In this document: piece after piece, positions 11,501 to 24,164 of the stretch
How positions within the stretch are numbered: the first letter of the stretch is position 1
Layout: each line of letters opens with the position of its first letter
From: Dicyema japonicum
Lineage: Eukaryota > Dicyemida > Rhombozoa > Dicyemidae
Direction: 5' to 3'
NCBI GenBank assembly: GCA_011109175.1
Contig: RDEW01000017.1
Location: 751,855 to 815,854, forward strand
Length of the DNA stretch: 64,000 nucleotides
Program-made: the position numbers and the translations under genes
Notes under the pieces: generated by a model
The model's input: only the letters and a program-made list of their open reading frames with translations
Told to the model about the DNA's origin: nothing
The model's database searches: none

Positions 11501-11914
11501 GATCGTATTTCTTTCCAAATCGCAAAGTAAATGCGTTCTCGATTATAAGAGCAGCCAGTAATTGCTAACTGTTTTTTTCTTTAATTGGCTTGATAAATTT
11601 AAAAAAAGAAAAAAAGAGATTAAGTACGTGTAACCGTAATGGCATGTGACATTTATCCACTCCGATATAATTGACGCACTTTTTGCCTCTCACGATCAAC
11701 TGGAGGTGCCACTGAGTTTCGCGGATGTCATACTTCTGCGTTTCCAGATGGCCCAGGTTCTTGAGGAAAGATAAAGTGATAATAATTAAAGTTTATTCTC
11801 AAAAACAAAATTATTTACAAATCGAATTTAAAGTTAAAAAGATTTTGGAACTTTAATAGATTCCTTTGAAATATCTTGACGAATATTTATTCCAAATTCA
11901 GATCTAGTCGGTTA
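11501..11914. other. Intergenic with a short dispersed repeat
   Basis: Holds the second copy (11,672-11,730) of the repeat seen at 6,966-7,016. Otherwise AT-rich with no gene recognised. Confidence 0.4.
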
Positions 11915-13277
11915 TTATAAATAATACTTAGGAAAAATTTTTAAATCTTTAATATCGACATAACATTCTCTCCCGACTCGCAATCTTTCTATAGCATTCC
12001 TATAAAAATTTCTAATATTTTAAACCATCCAATCATAACAGCATTGTCAGTGCAAAGATGTCTGGGTGGTGCTTCAACATTATATTTAAAGTGTTTTTGA
12101 CAATAATCTCGCAACCCATTGAGTAAAAATTTATTACTAGCAACACCTCCTGAAACAACCTAATATAAATTTAATAAATCAAATTAAGACTAATGTTCCT
12201 CCAGTATCTGGAAGAAATTTTTTAGTGTGGCAAAAAATAATGGCTCTTCCAATTCTTCTGGTAATATGAAACAGCAAGGAGCGTTGAAAACAATCCGCAA
12301 TTTCAGAGATTTCAAATTCATCAAGTACTGCTGCTGAATTTTCACAACTAAATAAAAATATGAATTTATACTATTCTTTTTTCTTTTGGCAATAATACGA
12401 TCAAAATGTGAATGCATACCGCTCAATGAAAAATCACAAGATCGGTTGCTTTTATAAGCTTCAATAATTGGTAGGTTTGAGTTGCCAGCAGCTTTTAAAG
12501 CCATGTGTTCTATGGCAGACCCTCCTGGAATATTACTAAATTGAGGAAATGAATTCAGACCAAGCGACCTGGCAATCTAATATGAAATTAAGATAATAAC
12601 CTTATCATAAACATCACCGGGAGATTCATCAATAGTTTTTCCAAGAAGATAAAAATCAGAATCACTTTTGACCAAAACGAGAAGCATATTACCTCCACTA
12701 ATAAGAAGGCATAGATAAGGGTATTTTACGCTGGAAATAAGTTAAAAACTTTCTGACTTATTTCGACAAAACAGTACAGTTAATGCATGCGCTTCCATGT
12801 GATGAACAGGAATAATCGGTATACTACATGAAATTAAAAATGTAACTTGTATTGAAAGCTAATGGATTTTGCGTATTCGACACCTATGGATAATGATGCC
12901 TTTAGTCCCGGTCTATTTGTAACAGCTATGGCCATGATTTCCTTAAAATATGTGGACAAAATTTTACAGATAACGTTAGGTTAGCTTTATCTAAGCAAGT
13001 TTGAACAACAAAGTTTATGCATTCTGAATGAAGTCTGCAAGCAATTGAAGGAACAATTCCGCCAAGACTATCTCGAAAATACAATATAAAAATAGTACGC
13101 ATTGCTTGTTCGAGTTTGTGATTGAATGTATTCTGAGATTACATCTCCATTTAATTTTAAAATCGCACAACATGTATCATCACAGCTAGTTTCAATGGCC
13201 AACAAATTTTTAAGAGTTGAAAACTTGCGAAATCCACCATACAAACGTATCATTTGAAAAAAGTTAATTTTAATCAA
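11915..13277 (-). CDS. OSGEPL1: tRNA N6-adenosine threonylcarbamoyltransferase, mitochondrial (Qri7/OSGEPL1)
   Basis: Transfers threonylcarbamoyl to A37 of ANN-decoding tRNAs in mitochondria; Kae1/TsaD family. Nine exons fit the family from LLAIETSCDDTCCAI to NAIERLRVG, with eight introns of about 31, 26, 23, 27, 24, 24, 31 and 26 nt (the first is 13,068-13,098). Metal-ligand motif HHMEAHA, LLISGGN, GKTIDESPGDVYDK, SCDFSLSGMHS, VVSGGVASN and HLCTDNAVMIGW are all present and in order. Start choice: 13,277 or the internal ATG at about 13,253; both give a short basic leader. Stop at 11,915-11,917. One frame break falls in the T run at 12,377-12,382 (A run on the coding strand), probably a homopolymer error. 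Confidence 0.93.
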
Positions 13278-13949
13278 CTAAACTAAATGTTATAATTTGT
13301 TTTTTGAGATTAAATTATTTAAATTAAATGAATTGATATAGCTTATACTTTGTTGATTGAGTTTTTGACACCTCTCCAATAATGTCTTTATCTTTGTCTT
13401 ACGGAAACCCCAAATGGTGGGGAAAAGTTGAATGGCTCTTTCCGTTCCTTTCCGGAATGGGTGACACCTTTTTGGGTGATCCACAAGACACAATGTTAAG
13501 CACATGATATGTAATAATGTTATTCGGTGAAAACTCGCTTCGAACTCTAAACAGGAGACCTTATGTATGAATTTGGAGATACAAAGTTAACGTAGCATGC
13601 CTACAAGAGGTGTAGGTGAAAGTGGATCGGAATTTATGAAACGAAAATTACCGGCTAATACTAATACCGTTCGACTGTGGTCACTATTCAATGGACTTAA
13701 GAGTTCATCCATCAATCGCAAATCAGATACTCAAAGTATTGAGAGTTACTGACAGAATCACTATCAATTAGATATTGCATCACGTATAAATAAATCGATT
13801 ATGTCTGGCATTATTTTATGCTCCTCACATAGGAAGATTAACAACTTCAATAGATGGAACTTGATTATTTTTATTCGAGTCTATCCTAAATATATTCTCA
13901 ACTCTTCTTGCAGACTAATTTTTGTCTCAGGAAACTGAAATCCCAAACC
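13278..13949. other. No recognised gene
   Basis: A minus-strand open frame at 13,290-13,505 (RCHPFRKGTERAIQLF...) matches nothing I know. From about 13,850 the plus strand turns into the RTE-like fragment below. Confidence 0.35.
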
Positions 13950-14660
13950 AGGAATTAGACCTAGTTGTGAAAACTGCATTGGAAACCACAGAAGTAACTC
14001 ATCTGGAAACTGTCTGATAGACTTCTGCGATGCTTATGATTTGTTTTTGGGCAACATGGTCTTTCAGCATGCTGCTAGACACAAAACTACATGGGTTGGA
14101 GTGGATTCCCGTTCATATGGAAGAGGAACATTGATGAATATCGATCACAAGATCGAAGTCAGTAAGCTAAGACTCCGAAGGCTTCATGGAATATCCTATG
14201 CGAATAACTCTAGGCCGGAAAGAACACAGGAGATTGCGTCTGAAGAACTGGGATATATTTCTGACAAATATCAGATGAAAATGGATGAATATTTATCTGA
14301 AGTCTCCTTTGATAATCAACTTCATATCTTGTCGGAGAGAATCGCTTGAGACATAAAGTCGCCGCCAAAGAAATGGTCGGGAGATGTGAAAGGATTGTAA
14401 AAAAATATAAAGGTGCCTACAACTGTACAATCAATGAATTGTCCATCTGTCAACGAGACATTAGGCTGAAAATCGAAACCTCCTGCCCTGAACAAAAAGT
14501 TGAACTAAAAAAATTATGGAAATTCTACATGAGATCAAGTACAGAGTAATAGTCAGACTTTCTGAACAAAAGTTTGCAAGAAGTGGAGAAACTACATCCA
14601 TGTGGAAAATGTTCATGGCCTTACGACTTCTCAGGTGAGGATCAACTAAAACCAATTTAA
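13950..14660 (+). mobile_element. RTE-like LINE fragment (endonuclease C-terminal half)
   Basis: Frames with LIDFCDAYDLFLGNMVFQHA and HKTTWVGVDSRSYG...NIDHKI, typical of the RTE/craniofacial-development-protein-2-like AP endonuclease (…FLVGNTLF.H…TW..PDG...QIDY). The linker KYMK-type region LGYISDKYQMKMDEYL then runs to 14,549. Broken by stops, with no RT part following. Confidence 0.7.
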
Positions 14661-15599
14661 AAATAAAGGATTAGTGCGGTCACTTTGTATTGGAGACTAT
14701 AAGGTCTTCAGGCCTCATAGCCGACTAATTAAAAAACAATTTAATCGGAATGACATTTTTCCTCTATCGCATTTCGAAAAAGAGCCTCGCTAACTTAATA
14801 ATGCTTTCACAGATTCAGAAACTCTGGAGGGTCTCAGCCCTTGAATAATAACAGAGCTGTTGACTTTGACAATATTTGTGGAGAACTACTAAAATGCTGA
14901 CTAAATTCAACGAAATATTCAAGACTCACTGTCCAGTTGGCATTTATTATATAAGCTTTGCCACATTTGTTTCACCATAATTATTATCAAAAATATTTTG
15001 AAGTGAAATATAATTCAAAAAATAATTGTAAGGAATGTTCTCTGTGTTCAGAATTTCGAATTATTACTTCGCGATTTTTAACGTCGTTTTATTTAAGATT
15101 GAGTCTTCTCTAATCGATGCAGATTTATGAAAATGGATATTTTGGTAAGTAATATTCAGTGATTTGCTAGGCTTCTAAAATATGTCAGTTTGAATTAGAA
15201 CATCGTACCATTTTAAAATTCTTGTCGAGTTTTATTTTCAATATGAACAGATAATACATCATTTCCAACATTAAAGACATATATTCCGTGTTGAAATCTT
15301 AGTTCCTTATAGCCTTTCACATGTATCATCCATAAAAGAAATTAATTTTAAGTGTTTGTTTTCCAATTAGAACATTGGGATAACAAAAGGTTATCAATTC
15401 AAATATAAATAGATAGAAAAAATTACTGAAGTGGAAATGAAGCAAAAATCTCACATTTAGAACAAGTACTATATTGTTTGTTGACCTTATAACGTTATCA
15501 ATGGTTTATCAATTGAAAACAGACGATTTTCTAACAGAGTTTAAAACATACATGAACTCACATGTTGAATTATGCTAACTAACTCTAATTTAATTTATC
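14661..15599. other. AT-rich, no gene seen
   Basis: No conserved frame on either strand, also when allowing 21-30-nt introns by eye. Confidence 0.4.
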
Positions 15600-15835
15600 A
15601 ACCCCGAAATCTCGAGAAAGGGGATAATATTTATCGTCTATTTAAGTGATCCAGGTGTCCATATCAGTCCTTTTCCTGTGGTTAGTTTCGGAGTCCTTGA
15701 TTAATCTCCACATCGAGGAAGGTTTCTTCTCGTATCTTGGGTAGGCGTCCAGATATAGTTTGATGCCCGCCCGAGGGGATGGTCAAGGGACTTTGGCATC
15801 TTGAGGAAGTCCCGGTGGCGTTCATTAACTCTAAT
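15600..15835 (-). repeat. Jockey-like LINE 3' terminal repeat
   Basis: Starts on + with tttatcaaccccgaaatctc (the family 3' end in reverse) and shares about 170 bp with 34,893-35,078 (ggtttcttctcgtatcttggg, aggcgtccagatatagtttg). No RT coding part remains. Confidence 0.6.
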
Positions 15836-16574
15836 AAAATAGAAATAGATGAATTAAAACAACTTTTAAAATCTTAAAACCTAAATTTATATAAAAATAA
15901 GACAAAATGCATTCGAACCTTTTAGGTGCTCGGAAGCAACCGCTTTGGTTTTACGTGCAATGAAAACTGATGCAATATTAAATTAAAATTACTTCAAAGA
16001 CCTCCTTGATCCTGATTAACTAACTCCTTAATCCTGCTTCGTTCCAGAACTTGTCTCCGGGTACCGACATTGTCCCCAAGGGAAAGAATCGTTAGATCCT
16101 CTTTATGCTGGCCAGGCATTGGATGTCTCCTCAGTAAGGTGGATCCAATGACGCCATCGAGGGAAGGAAAATAATTTTCGACTAACTAGCCACATAGCAC
16201 CACATGGCGCCACGCGGCCAGGCAAGTATTAATATTAAACATATTTTCTAAATATCAGACTTTGGAATAATATTTTTCCAAGAATGTTTAAGTAGTTTAA
16301 ACCTCTTACTTTTCCATAAAAATTAACCTTCAATTTATAAGTCGAATCGACGTCATAAGTGTGTCATCTTTATAAGGCCTTAACTTTCAAACCAATTTAT
16401 ATGACATTACAGTGGGTATTCCCAAGAACTTCGTTAACCTTCCCGTTTAAAGCTGTGTCGAAATCGCTTTTCTTATTTTGTTAGTGCTTGTTTTAATAAA
16501 TTTATTTATTATCCTTAGATACTCGAGAAAAAAAGTTAATTTTAACTTAATTAAATATTTCCAGTTTTCACTGA
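15836..16574. other. Intergenic; one GC-richer block
   Basis: A block at about 15,990-16,230 is richer in GC than its surroundings. Its minus strand stays open for about 60 codons (DGVIGSTLLRRHPMPGQHK...). This looks like element debris, family unknown. Confidence 0.35.
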
Positions 16575-16840
16575 CACAGAATCAGAGTCCTTCCAATATC
16601 ATATACCAATTTATCCAAAACCAAAAAGGAAGAACCCATCCAGTCCTCACAGTGTGTAAATCCCTCCAATGAAATGGAAGAGAAAAAATGATTTTTTCAT
16701 ACCATCTAGGTTGTCATCCAAGATACATAGATCACATGACGCCACTCCAGTAGAACGAGAAAAGATTAAAAAAAAACAATAGAAAGGAAGATAAATTTTC
16801 GTCGATAAAATAGCCAGAGAATCTGACTCATGAATATTTG
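16575..16840. repeat. Unclassified dispersed repeat, copy 1
   Basis: About 265 bp, aligned by eye with 24,165-24,430 (ccttccaatatcaNa near the start, agNtNgatcaNatgacgNc in the middle, a Nagaaaagattaaa/aaataaagaa stretch near the end). No coding frame is shared. Possibly a SINE or the end of an undescribed element. Confidence 0.5.
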
Positions 16841-17739
16841 TTATAGAAAGTCGTCCTAATTACTATCAATATTAAATTAAAAGAACATTTAAATTTATTT
16901 AACGTTATTTTTAGTTAATTTATATTAAATGTTAATGTTTCCATCAAAATTGAAATTTTTGTTATATTGGTGCATTAAATTTAATAATTCACTTTTATCT
17001 TTTTCATCCTAGAAATTAATAGGAAGTCATACTAATCGACTAATCCTTATTGTATTTAATATGAACTCGCAGAGCCAAGCAATTCTAACCTGAAGGTTTG
17101 TTTTTCCTTTTTCTAAAAATTCATATCGATTTTTTAATTCCTGGAATTTTAGATAGTAACTATACAGTTATATAAGATTCTGATAATTCTAATAGTCTGT
17201 TCAATGACAATACTCCAGGATATTTGACAGATATAAGAGATTTTAATCGATTTTCATGATATCTAGCAACTGACCTTCTTTAAATTTGGATTTATTTTTA
17301 TACCTTGTCTTATCAGTAAATCGGGTTTGTTGAAGTTTGGATCTAAGTTTTAAATCTGAAAAAAAAACTTTTTATTCATTTTGAAATTAGTTGAAAGCTT
17401 TTCATTAGATATGACATCTTTAAGAATATATTGGTAGTTGATTTTTTATCAGATGAATCATTTTTATTAGATTTTAAAATATCGTCATTAAACATCCTAG
17501 ATATATATTACGTACTAACATATATCATATTTATATCGAAAATATATATCCGTTCTACGTTAAATTCCAAATATTATATTTTTTACTCACCATCATAATG
17601 AAAATTAAAATTTATTTTAAGTGAAAACAGCAAAAGGAGGATAATTAATTTAATCTATAGGAAAATGCTGACTTTGTTCACTCTAAGTGTTGAAAAGAGT
17701 TGCAAAATTTCTATCCCGTAATCATAGAAGCGTGGGCGG
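16841..17739. other. AT-rich, no gene seen
   Basis: Strongly AT-rich with no recognisable reading frame, RNA gene or element end. Confidence 0.4.
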
Positions 17740-19250
17740 TGTCGTATCCGGCTCTTTTTATGTGGAGACGTCGAGGAAAATCATAGACCATATCTCATCA
17801 TAATGAAAGTTAACATTAATGGAATCCGAACGAATATTGCCGAACTACAACGCTTTCCTTAGGACATCGAATGGATATAACTTTTGGATAAAAGAGACAA
17901 ACTAAACCCACGACTACATATCCCCACTTTTCCTGGATATTCAGTTTTCAGGCGAGACAAAAGTAAAAAAACTCGATAAGGAGGCTCAAGAAGTGCTCTC
18001 CACACTTAATTATTCACCGAGAACCAGGTTCATGACGTGAACATCAGTCATAAACCATATTCAAAAACTAGCGCTTCGTAATATTCGTCCTTTTGTAGAA
18101 CTTCCATCTTTTTCCACGGATTCTGTGAAGAATACTCAATGACAACACATTTACAAAACTTTTTCAATTCATTTCCGAGAGCCTGAATACTTCCAATCCA
18201 CACAAGAGAACCGTATTAGTTTAGTGGATATAGAGATGGATTTCGATTCAAGATCCTTATCGCAAAAATATTTCATGACCTCGATCCACCTAATACTAAA
18301 GTTATGGTTGTCTAACTTCAACGATCGCATGGGCCAAGTAGTGGCAAACAACCATTAATCAAAAGAACGATACCTTCCAAATAGAATGCCAAAAAGATCA
18401 CCGCTGTCGCCAACATTATTTAATATGTTCCTCAGTGATCTCCCTCCCCAATTACCTTAAAACTTAATTTTCTTATAAAGATCTCGTGATTGCAACGAAA
18501 CATCGAAGAGTCAGGAGGCAATACAGTCCGTATAGAGGACATTAAACCTTGTGGGTCTTTGGTTTTTGAAAAAACGCATACAAGTATCACCTGGTAAGTC
18601 AAAAGTAACGACGTTTATCTCGTCGCGAACAGACTTAAGGATAAAGTCAGTAGTAAAATTATATGATTCCCTGATCCTCACTAAGAAGACTCTTTCAATC
18701 ATGGGAGTCTTCTTGTATACCCTCCTTTCATTCACACATCAAGTGGAGTTGGTAACCTCGAAGATCCAAAAGAATATTGGAATTCTCAAGGTTTTTACAC
18801 ATCTTCCCTCCCATCATTGTAACTTCATACAAAAGATTTGTTCTACCAAGTATCTAGGATTTCCCCGCTTTCACTATCAGCACAGTGCAAACTGGAAGTG
18901 GTAAAAAACCGATCTCTAAGAATATTATTGAGATTGTCGAAAAAGACATCCACGTCGTTACTACGAATAACACTAAACGTTGCCCCATCATGTAATATCT
19001 CATGGAACGCCACCAAGACTTTCTCAAAATGGTAAAGTCTCCTGAAATTCCTTTTAGACTGGAAGTCACTCTTATAAGTAAGCATGCCCGAGATAAGAGA
19101 AGAAGCCTTCTCCTTTATGGAGATTAATTTAGGATTCCAAAACTAATCGCAGGGGATAACCTGGTATGAACACCGGAATCACTTAACTTAGACGATAACT
19201 ATTTTCCTCTTTTTTGTGGTTCAGAGGTCAATAAACTAAATTAAATCTAG
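17740..19250 (+). mobile_element. Jockey-like LINE, decayed, with 2A-like leader remnant
   Basis: Collinear with the intact LINE at 37.4-40.6 kb: LFLCGDVEENHRP (17,752-17,790, decayed 2A box), MKVNINGI and FPGYSVFRRD (endonuclease start), LKLWLSNFNDRMGQVV, SPLSPTLFNMFLSDLPP (RT), VELVTSKIQKNIGILKV, and LRILLRLSKKT (thumb). Most of the endonuclease and the RT fingers are deleted between about 18,030 and 18,130. There are many stops. Confidence 0.8.
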
Positions 19251-19254
19251 GGTG

Positions 19255-19515
19255 CTTAAATGGTCAGATTGACTCCTCTCACAATAGCTATCGAGATACG
19301 CTCTCGAAGCCATTCAGTTTCACATATATCATTGAGCCGATCCGACGGACTAGGTCGTCTGTTTGTGCACCAAGGATTCCTGACATCTTAACAACAAAAT
19401 GACTATGAAACACTTCTCTACTTCTTTCTCTTTTGATCCTAGGCTTGCTTCGAAGAATGTCCAGGGTCTGACGCAGAAGAAGCAAAATTATTTGGAGAGT
19501 AAGTGCCAACACAGG
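19255..19515 (-). mobile_element. RLE-1 C-terminal fragment (copy E)
   Basis: Minus strand: LGAQTDDLVRRIGSMIYVKLNGFESVSR followed in frame by ISIAIVRG. This matches copy C (ADELVRKIGSMIQ...RISLAIVRG). Confidence 0.65.
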
Positions 19516-19989
19516 TAGCGTCCAAATTTATTAAATCAATTCTCATATTATCGATTCTGGGAGCCTTATTTATGCATTCTTCGCAACGGAATGTATTTCA
19601 GACATGGTCATTTTTCATAAGATTAATTGGAAAAATATGACTGTTCTTCTTGACCCATATCTGAGTCTCTTCGAAAAGAGAAAAATTATTTTGTTGTTGG
19701 GGAAGTTCAGGTGATCAATTTATTACATACCAGAACAATCAAAATAATCCAGCTGAAAGAATTGAGTGACTGTTTCCCTGACAACTGACAGAGAAATTTT
19801 TTGGAGCAGCCAGTCGATTTCCCGACGCTCAATTAAATTACTTTTTTGATTTTTTTATTTTATAATAGTGAAAATTTGTCTTAACTATCTTTTCTAAAAC
19901 TTTAGTTAAAATCGGTCATCCATTAATGTCAACCCATTTTCAGAACATTAAATATCAATTTATTTTTTTATTTAATAATTTAAATTTTT
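19516..19989. other. AT-rich, no gene seen
   Basis: Flank between two RLE-1 fragments. No recognisable frame. Confidence 0.4.
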
Positions 19990-20820
19990 TTAACAATTAA
20001 ACAAATGTCAGTTGAGGAAGCCTGCTGAGTGGATTGCGAACGAGTTCCCTCGGAGTATGGCTATTCCAATCTTTTGTCTTAGCCATAGCCCTTCTCGTTG
20101 ATCCCTTTTCTTTCTGCAAGCAATCCTCCGAGTTCTTGCAAGAATTCAGCCGTCATTGGACCAACGGCTCCCGATGATTCGGTCGCAACAGGAGTAAATC
20201 GGTAGCGATCCCCGAGGCAAGAATATTTCTTGATTTTTAGGTTTTCCGCGGTCGAAGCAGCTGCTCCAGGTGTCTGAACAGATTTAAAAATGTTCGTGCT
20301 TGAGAACGTGTCCGTGCAAGTTGCGTCCCAGACCAAAGATCTTCCAGACGTGAAGGGGAAAAGGGTCATCCCGTCAGGTCTCTTCCCATCTCCTCGATCA
20401 AGACCCACTGGTTCAAGCTGTGCTGGGAAGCCTGAAGCCTTCAGAGCTCTGACGATCACATCATTCAGAGCAGCATGACGTGGTCCCCTTCCGGCGCTTC
20501 TTCTGCAGGACAGCGGGTGCAATCCTTTCACATCGACTGTTTTCCCGCATCGGCATCGGTGCTCCTGGCAAACGTCTAGTCCCAGCCTTTGTCCGATTCC
20601 AATCCTCAAAGAATCGTCGTCCAAAAAGGTCCCGAGGTTTGGGCAAGGTATTGCACCAAGCCATGCTCCACTCCCTCGACTTGAAGCTGACACCAAACAA
20701 GCCAGACGATGTTGATTTGCTTCTTTCTTAAGGTCCTTCAAAATTTTGGAGCAGACAATGTCATCCCAATTTCTTTGCTTCGTTGTGTCTTCTGGGATTT
20801 TGAGTCCGGACCCGTTCATT
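19990..20820 (-). mobile_element. RLE-1 endonuclease region, intact frame (copy F)
   Basis: One uninterrupted 246-codon frame (20,819 to 20,079): NWDDIVCSKILKDLKKEANQHRL segment, SGAWLGAIPCPNLGTFLDDD, a Cys/His cluster (VCQEHRCRCG, HPLSC, GRGPRH), KRPDGMTLFPF, LVWDATCTDTFSS, KYSCLGDRYRFTPVATESSG. It is nearly identical to copy A, including about 40 bp of 3' UTR, so the two inserted recently. It is 5'-truncated at about 20,820. The + side then becomes unrelated AT-rich DNA. Confidence 0.85.
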
Positions 20821-21860
20821 AAATATTAAAAATTAAATAATAAAATGACCCCAATATATTTAAACGCTGACTCTGATGTTAGACTAATTTTCCCGCCGTT
20901 TTTTGCATCTATATACACCTCTTTCAGAAAAAATTGTAAAGGTATGGTGTCTTCTTAGACTGTGGGTTTTAATTTAGCCAATATATAGTTGAAAATTTTA
21001 ATCTACTTTTCTTGCTAGGAGAGAGGAAAGTTTATTAAATCATTTCCTCGAAGATTCTATTCTCTACTGTTTAAAATAGATAGTGCTTAAATATTTGACC
21101 TGAACATTGATGCGACTTATGCGTGAATATTGCTTTCAGTATAATTGCTCATAATTTTTTTCTAAACAATCGTTTTCGTCATTAATTTTTTCAGAATTTG
21201 ATAAATCTGTTGGAGTATTACGTTATTTAAAACTATTTTTTTTTAAAGTTGAAAATCTTTAAAATAGATATTTTTATTAGTTTTTTTATATATGAGCAAA
21301 CTCATTAAATTAAAAATAATTATGAATTATATGGTTTATAACTTCATTGAAGGGGAAATTTATTCTGAAAAATAATTGATTCAATATAATGTGAAAAATT
21401 CTTTAAATTGATTCAAAATATGCTTAAATATTAAAAATTTAAAGGTTAATGCTAAATAAAGTGTACTTATTTAATCTTAATCGATCATCATTATTTTCTC
21501 CAAGCAACAATAAGTAAAAACCGCATGACGTTATAATAGATCTTTAAAAATAGCAAAAATATTATCAACATATCGTTCAATTACAAGTAATTATTTGATC
21601 AAAAAATTAATTTATTTAGTTATTTTCTTATTGTTTTTTATTATTTAAAATCATAAACTTTTACCTAGCATATTTCAAACTTTGAAAATAAACTTTGTGA
21701 GTGAATGGAAACATTAAGGTATTTTTTATTAGCAGTTCTAAACAGTATTAGAAAAAATAATTCAATTTACGAAAAAGATCGCATAGAATCAATAAAAATG
21801 TAAAAAACTATTTTATATATTTTTAGTAGAAGAAAAAACCGTTCAATCCCTTCATCGCTA
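20821..21860. other. AT-rich, no gene seen
   Basis: More than 1 kb with no recognised frame. It probably includes the 5' flank of the next gene; upstream exons of that gene here cannot be excluded. Confidence 0.4.
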
Positions 21861-23991
21861 ATGACTTCAGTAAAATCATTTCCAAATTTATTGTAAATAA
21901 TCATTTCAATATGGCTATAGTATCAATAAAAAGGTTGATATTCTACCTCAAGACAAAAATGTTATTGATTTAAATAACAGAGGATATTTAATTTTTGAAG
22001 AAAAAATCTCTGAAAAAATTGAAAAACTTCAGATTACGGAGCTAAATTCTTTTGGAGAAAAAATTTGTTTACCGGAATCAGACCTACTAGTCACCAACAT
22101 TTTCTTCATTTCTTCAAAAAGGCAAAATTTTCCAAAGTTTACAATATCTTTTTTTGTTCCTCCTATTAAATCTAAATACGAAGAATTTTATATTTTGAAT
22201 AAACCTACAAAAAATTCTGATTGGGAAACTAAATCGATATCTAATATTGTCGAAGTATCGTAAATATTAACGATTAGGCAGACAATGGCTTGTTATCAGT
22301 CGAATTTAATTGCAGAAATTTAGGTTATTTTGCTGTTAAAACACAACTCAAGTGTGAAAATATACTTATAGATAAAAATGGATGTTTATATCTTTCTAAA
22401 CTGTCGAGATATTTAACAATAAGGATTCCTCGGAAAGCAATTGACAATTCAGTCTTATTAACAGTAAAGGTATACTAATATGCCTAAATATTAGATTTTC
22501 CCTTTGGATATTACAGCTGCCAAGAAAAACATTATTACCAATCGCGCAGCAGATTTTATAGATACAATTGGCGACTTGTTTGAATTAGAAACAAATAATG
22601 AAATAACTTTGAGCAAAACTGTATCTCTTAAGCTCCCACTACCTGATTCTATTATTAAATCGGAAACTGATAATTCAAAATTCAATGTTATGATGTTTAT
22701 CGATAATCAATGGAACTTTTGTTCTACTATTACAAAATTAACTAAAACATCGGTCACAATCAACACTAATTGTTTTGGAAAGTATGTTTTAAAGTATAAA
22801 TGTTAAAGATTCTGTGTTGTTAAGATTAAAAAATACAAAAATAACTTTGAAATTGGAAGTTTGATCAATCAGACGAAACTTTTATCTTTAGCTTATCCAT
22901 TGGAAATTTTAGTTTTACTCAATTTAACAAAACAAAAATGGATGATGCGAATTTTAATAAAAAATAAAGATATTGAGAACGAATTAACTGATTCTGAATG
23001 TCTTCGAATTTTTGTCCACCAAGTTAATTGTCCTACTTTTTTACTGCCTAATACAGAAATTAAATTTTCAGTCGAAGGAAATGTAAAAAATGGTAAAATA
23101 AAGTGTCCGACTTGTATAGATGATTTTAAAGGATGCATGTTGACATTCAATCCTTTGATCGACAATAATTATTTTGACCTCGTTATAAAACCAGAAGAAG
23201 ACAGATGCGAACAAGTATCTATCATAAAAATTGAAATTTTTGAGCATGCTAATTCAACACAACTTATCGAGCGTGAAATTACTATTGCTGAAAAATATGT
23301 TAATGAATATTTGGATAATCTAGCTGAAAATGTTTTTAATTGACATAATTAAACTTTAGAAAAACCTTAAGGAGAAGAAACAAAAAGAAAAAGAATTGGC
23401 AGAAAATAGGAAAAAACAACTGGAAGAAGAAAAAAGAAGAGCAGAGGTAGCGCGTAGAATTCGCCGAGAAAATCTTTTGAATGGCCCACGCATTTCGAAT
23501 TATACGAAAATTTCCCATTTCAATGTTTCATCAAAATTAAAAGAATACATCGAAGGGAAAAAAAGTAAATTAAATAATTATACAATTATTATTAATTTGT
23601 GCTATTATTAGCTCTTCATGAAATCCTACATACAATGGAAGCGAGAGTTTTGCATCATTCTTCATTGCGTGTAATTGCGATAAATACAAGCAATATTGTT
23701 AACCTGGTGAAAGAACTTGGAGTTGAGACTGCAAAAATACAATCTCTATACTTTGATCTTTATACTATTGAAGGTTTAAAAATTAATCTATTTAAAGACA
23801 TTCAAAATTTTTCGTACAAACTGTTATTGAAGTGGAAATATCAAAAAATTGAAGACGACGACGATAAAATAATCACGTTGGTTAAAGCACTCAGAAAAAT
23901 AAATGATAATGAACTTGCGAACGCAGTAGAATTATGTAGGAAAAAAAATATTGAGCTAACGAATGAAATTTTGAAAGAAATGCTTAAGTAA
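21861..23991 (+). CDS. ZU5-like / coiled coil / death-domain protein (DTHD1-like)
   Basis: Exons: 21861-21892, 21921-22254, 22278-22469, 22495-22781, 22809-23331, 23360-23564, 23612-23991. Introns are 28, 23, 25, 27, 28 and 47 nt, and all junctions keep one frame with no break. About 650 residues. Two beta-rich stretches (TISFFVPPIKSKYEEFYI; GCLYLSKLSRYLTIRIPRKA, then VSLKLPLPDS) look like ZU5/UPA modules. A highly charged helix (KQLEEEKRRAEVARRIRRE) follows. The last ~90 residues fit a death domain: LVKELGVETAKIQ, then LLLKWKYQK, where the WR/WK of helix 3-4 is expected. ZU5-UPA-death is the order in PIDD1, UNC5, ankyrins and DTHD1; the absence of LRRs, TM segment or ankyrin repeats favours DTHD1-like. 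Role unknown; presumably death-domain scaffolding. Confidence 0.65.
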
Positions 23992-24164
23992 TTGCTCTTT
24001 TGATATTTAAATATCGGGTTGAATAGAATTTCTTTAATATGTTTATAAATTTTTGATATCTATATGAAATGCTAAGTTTTTGTGTCTGTCACAATAATTC
24101 CAAAATTTAATTCTAACAAATAAAAATATAGTTAAAAATTATTTTAATTGATCAAGTTATCACG

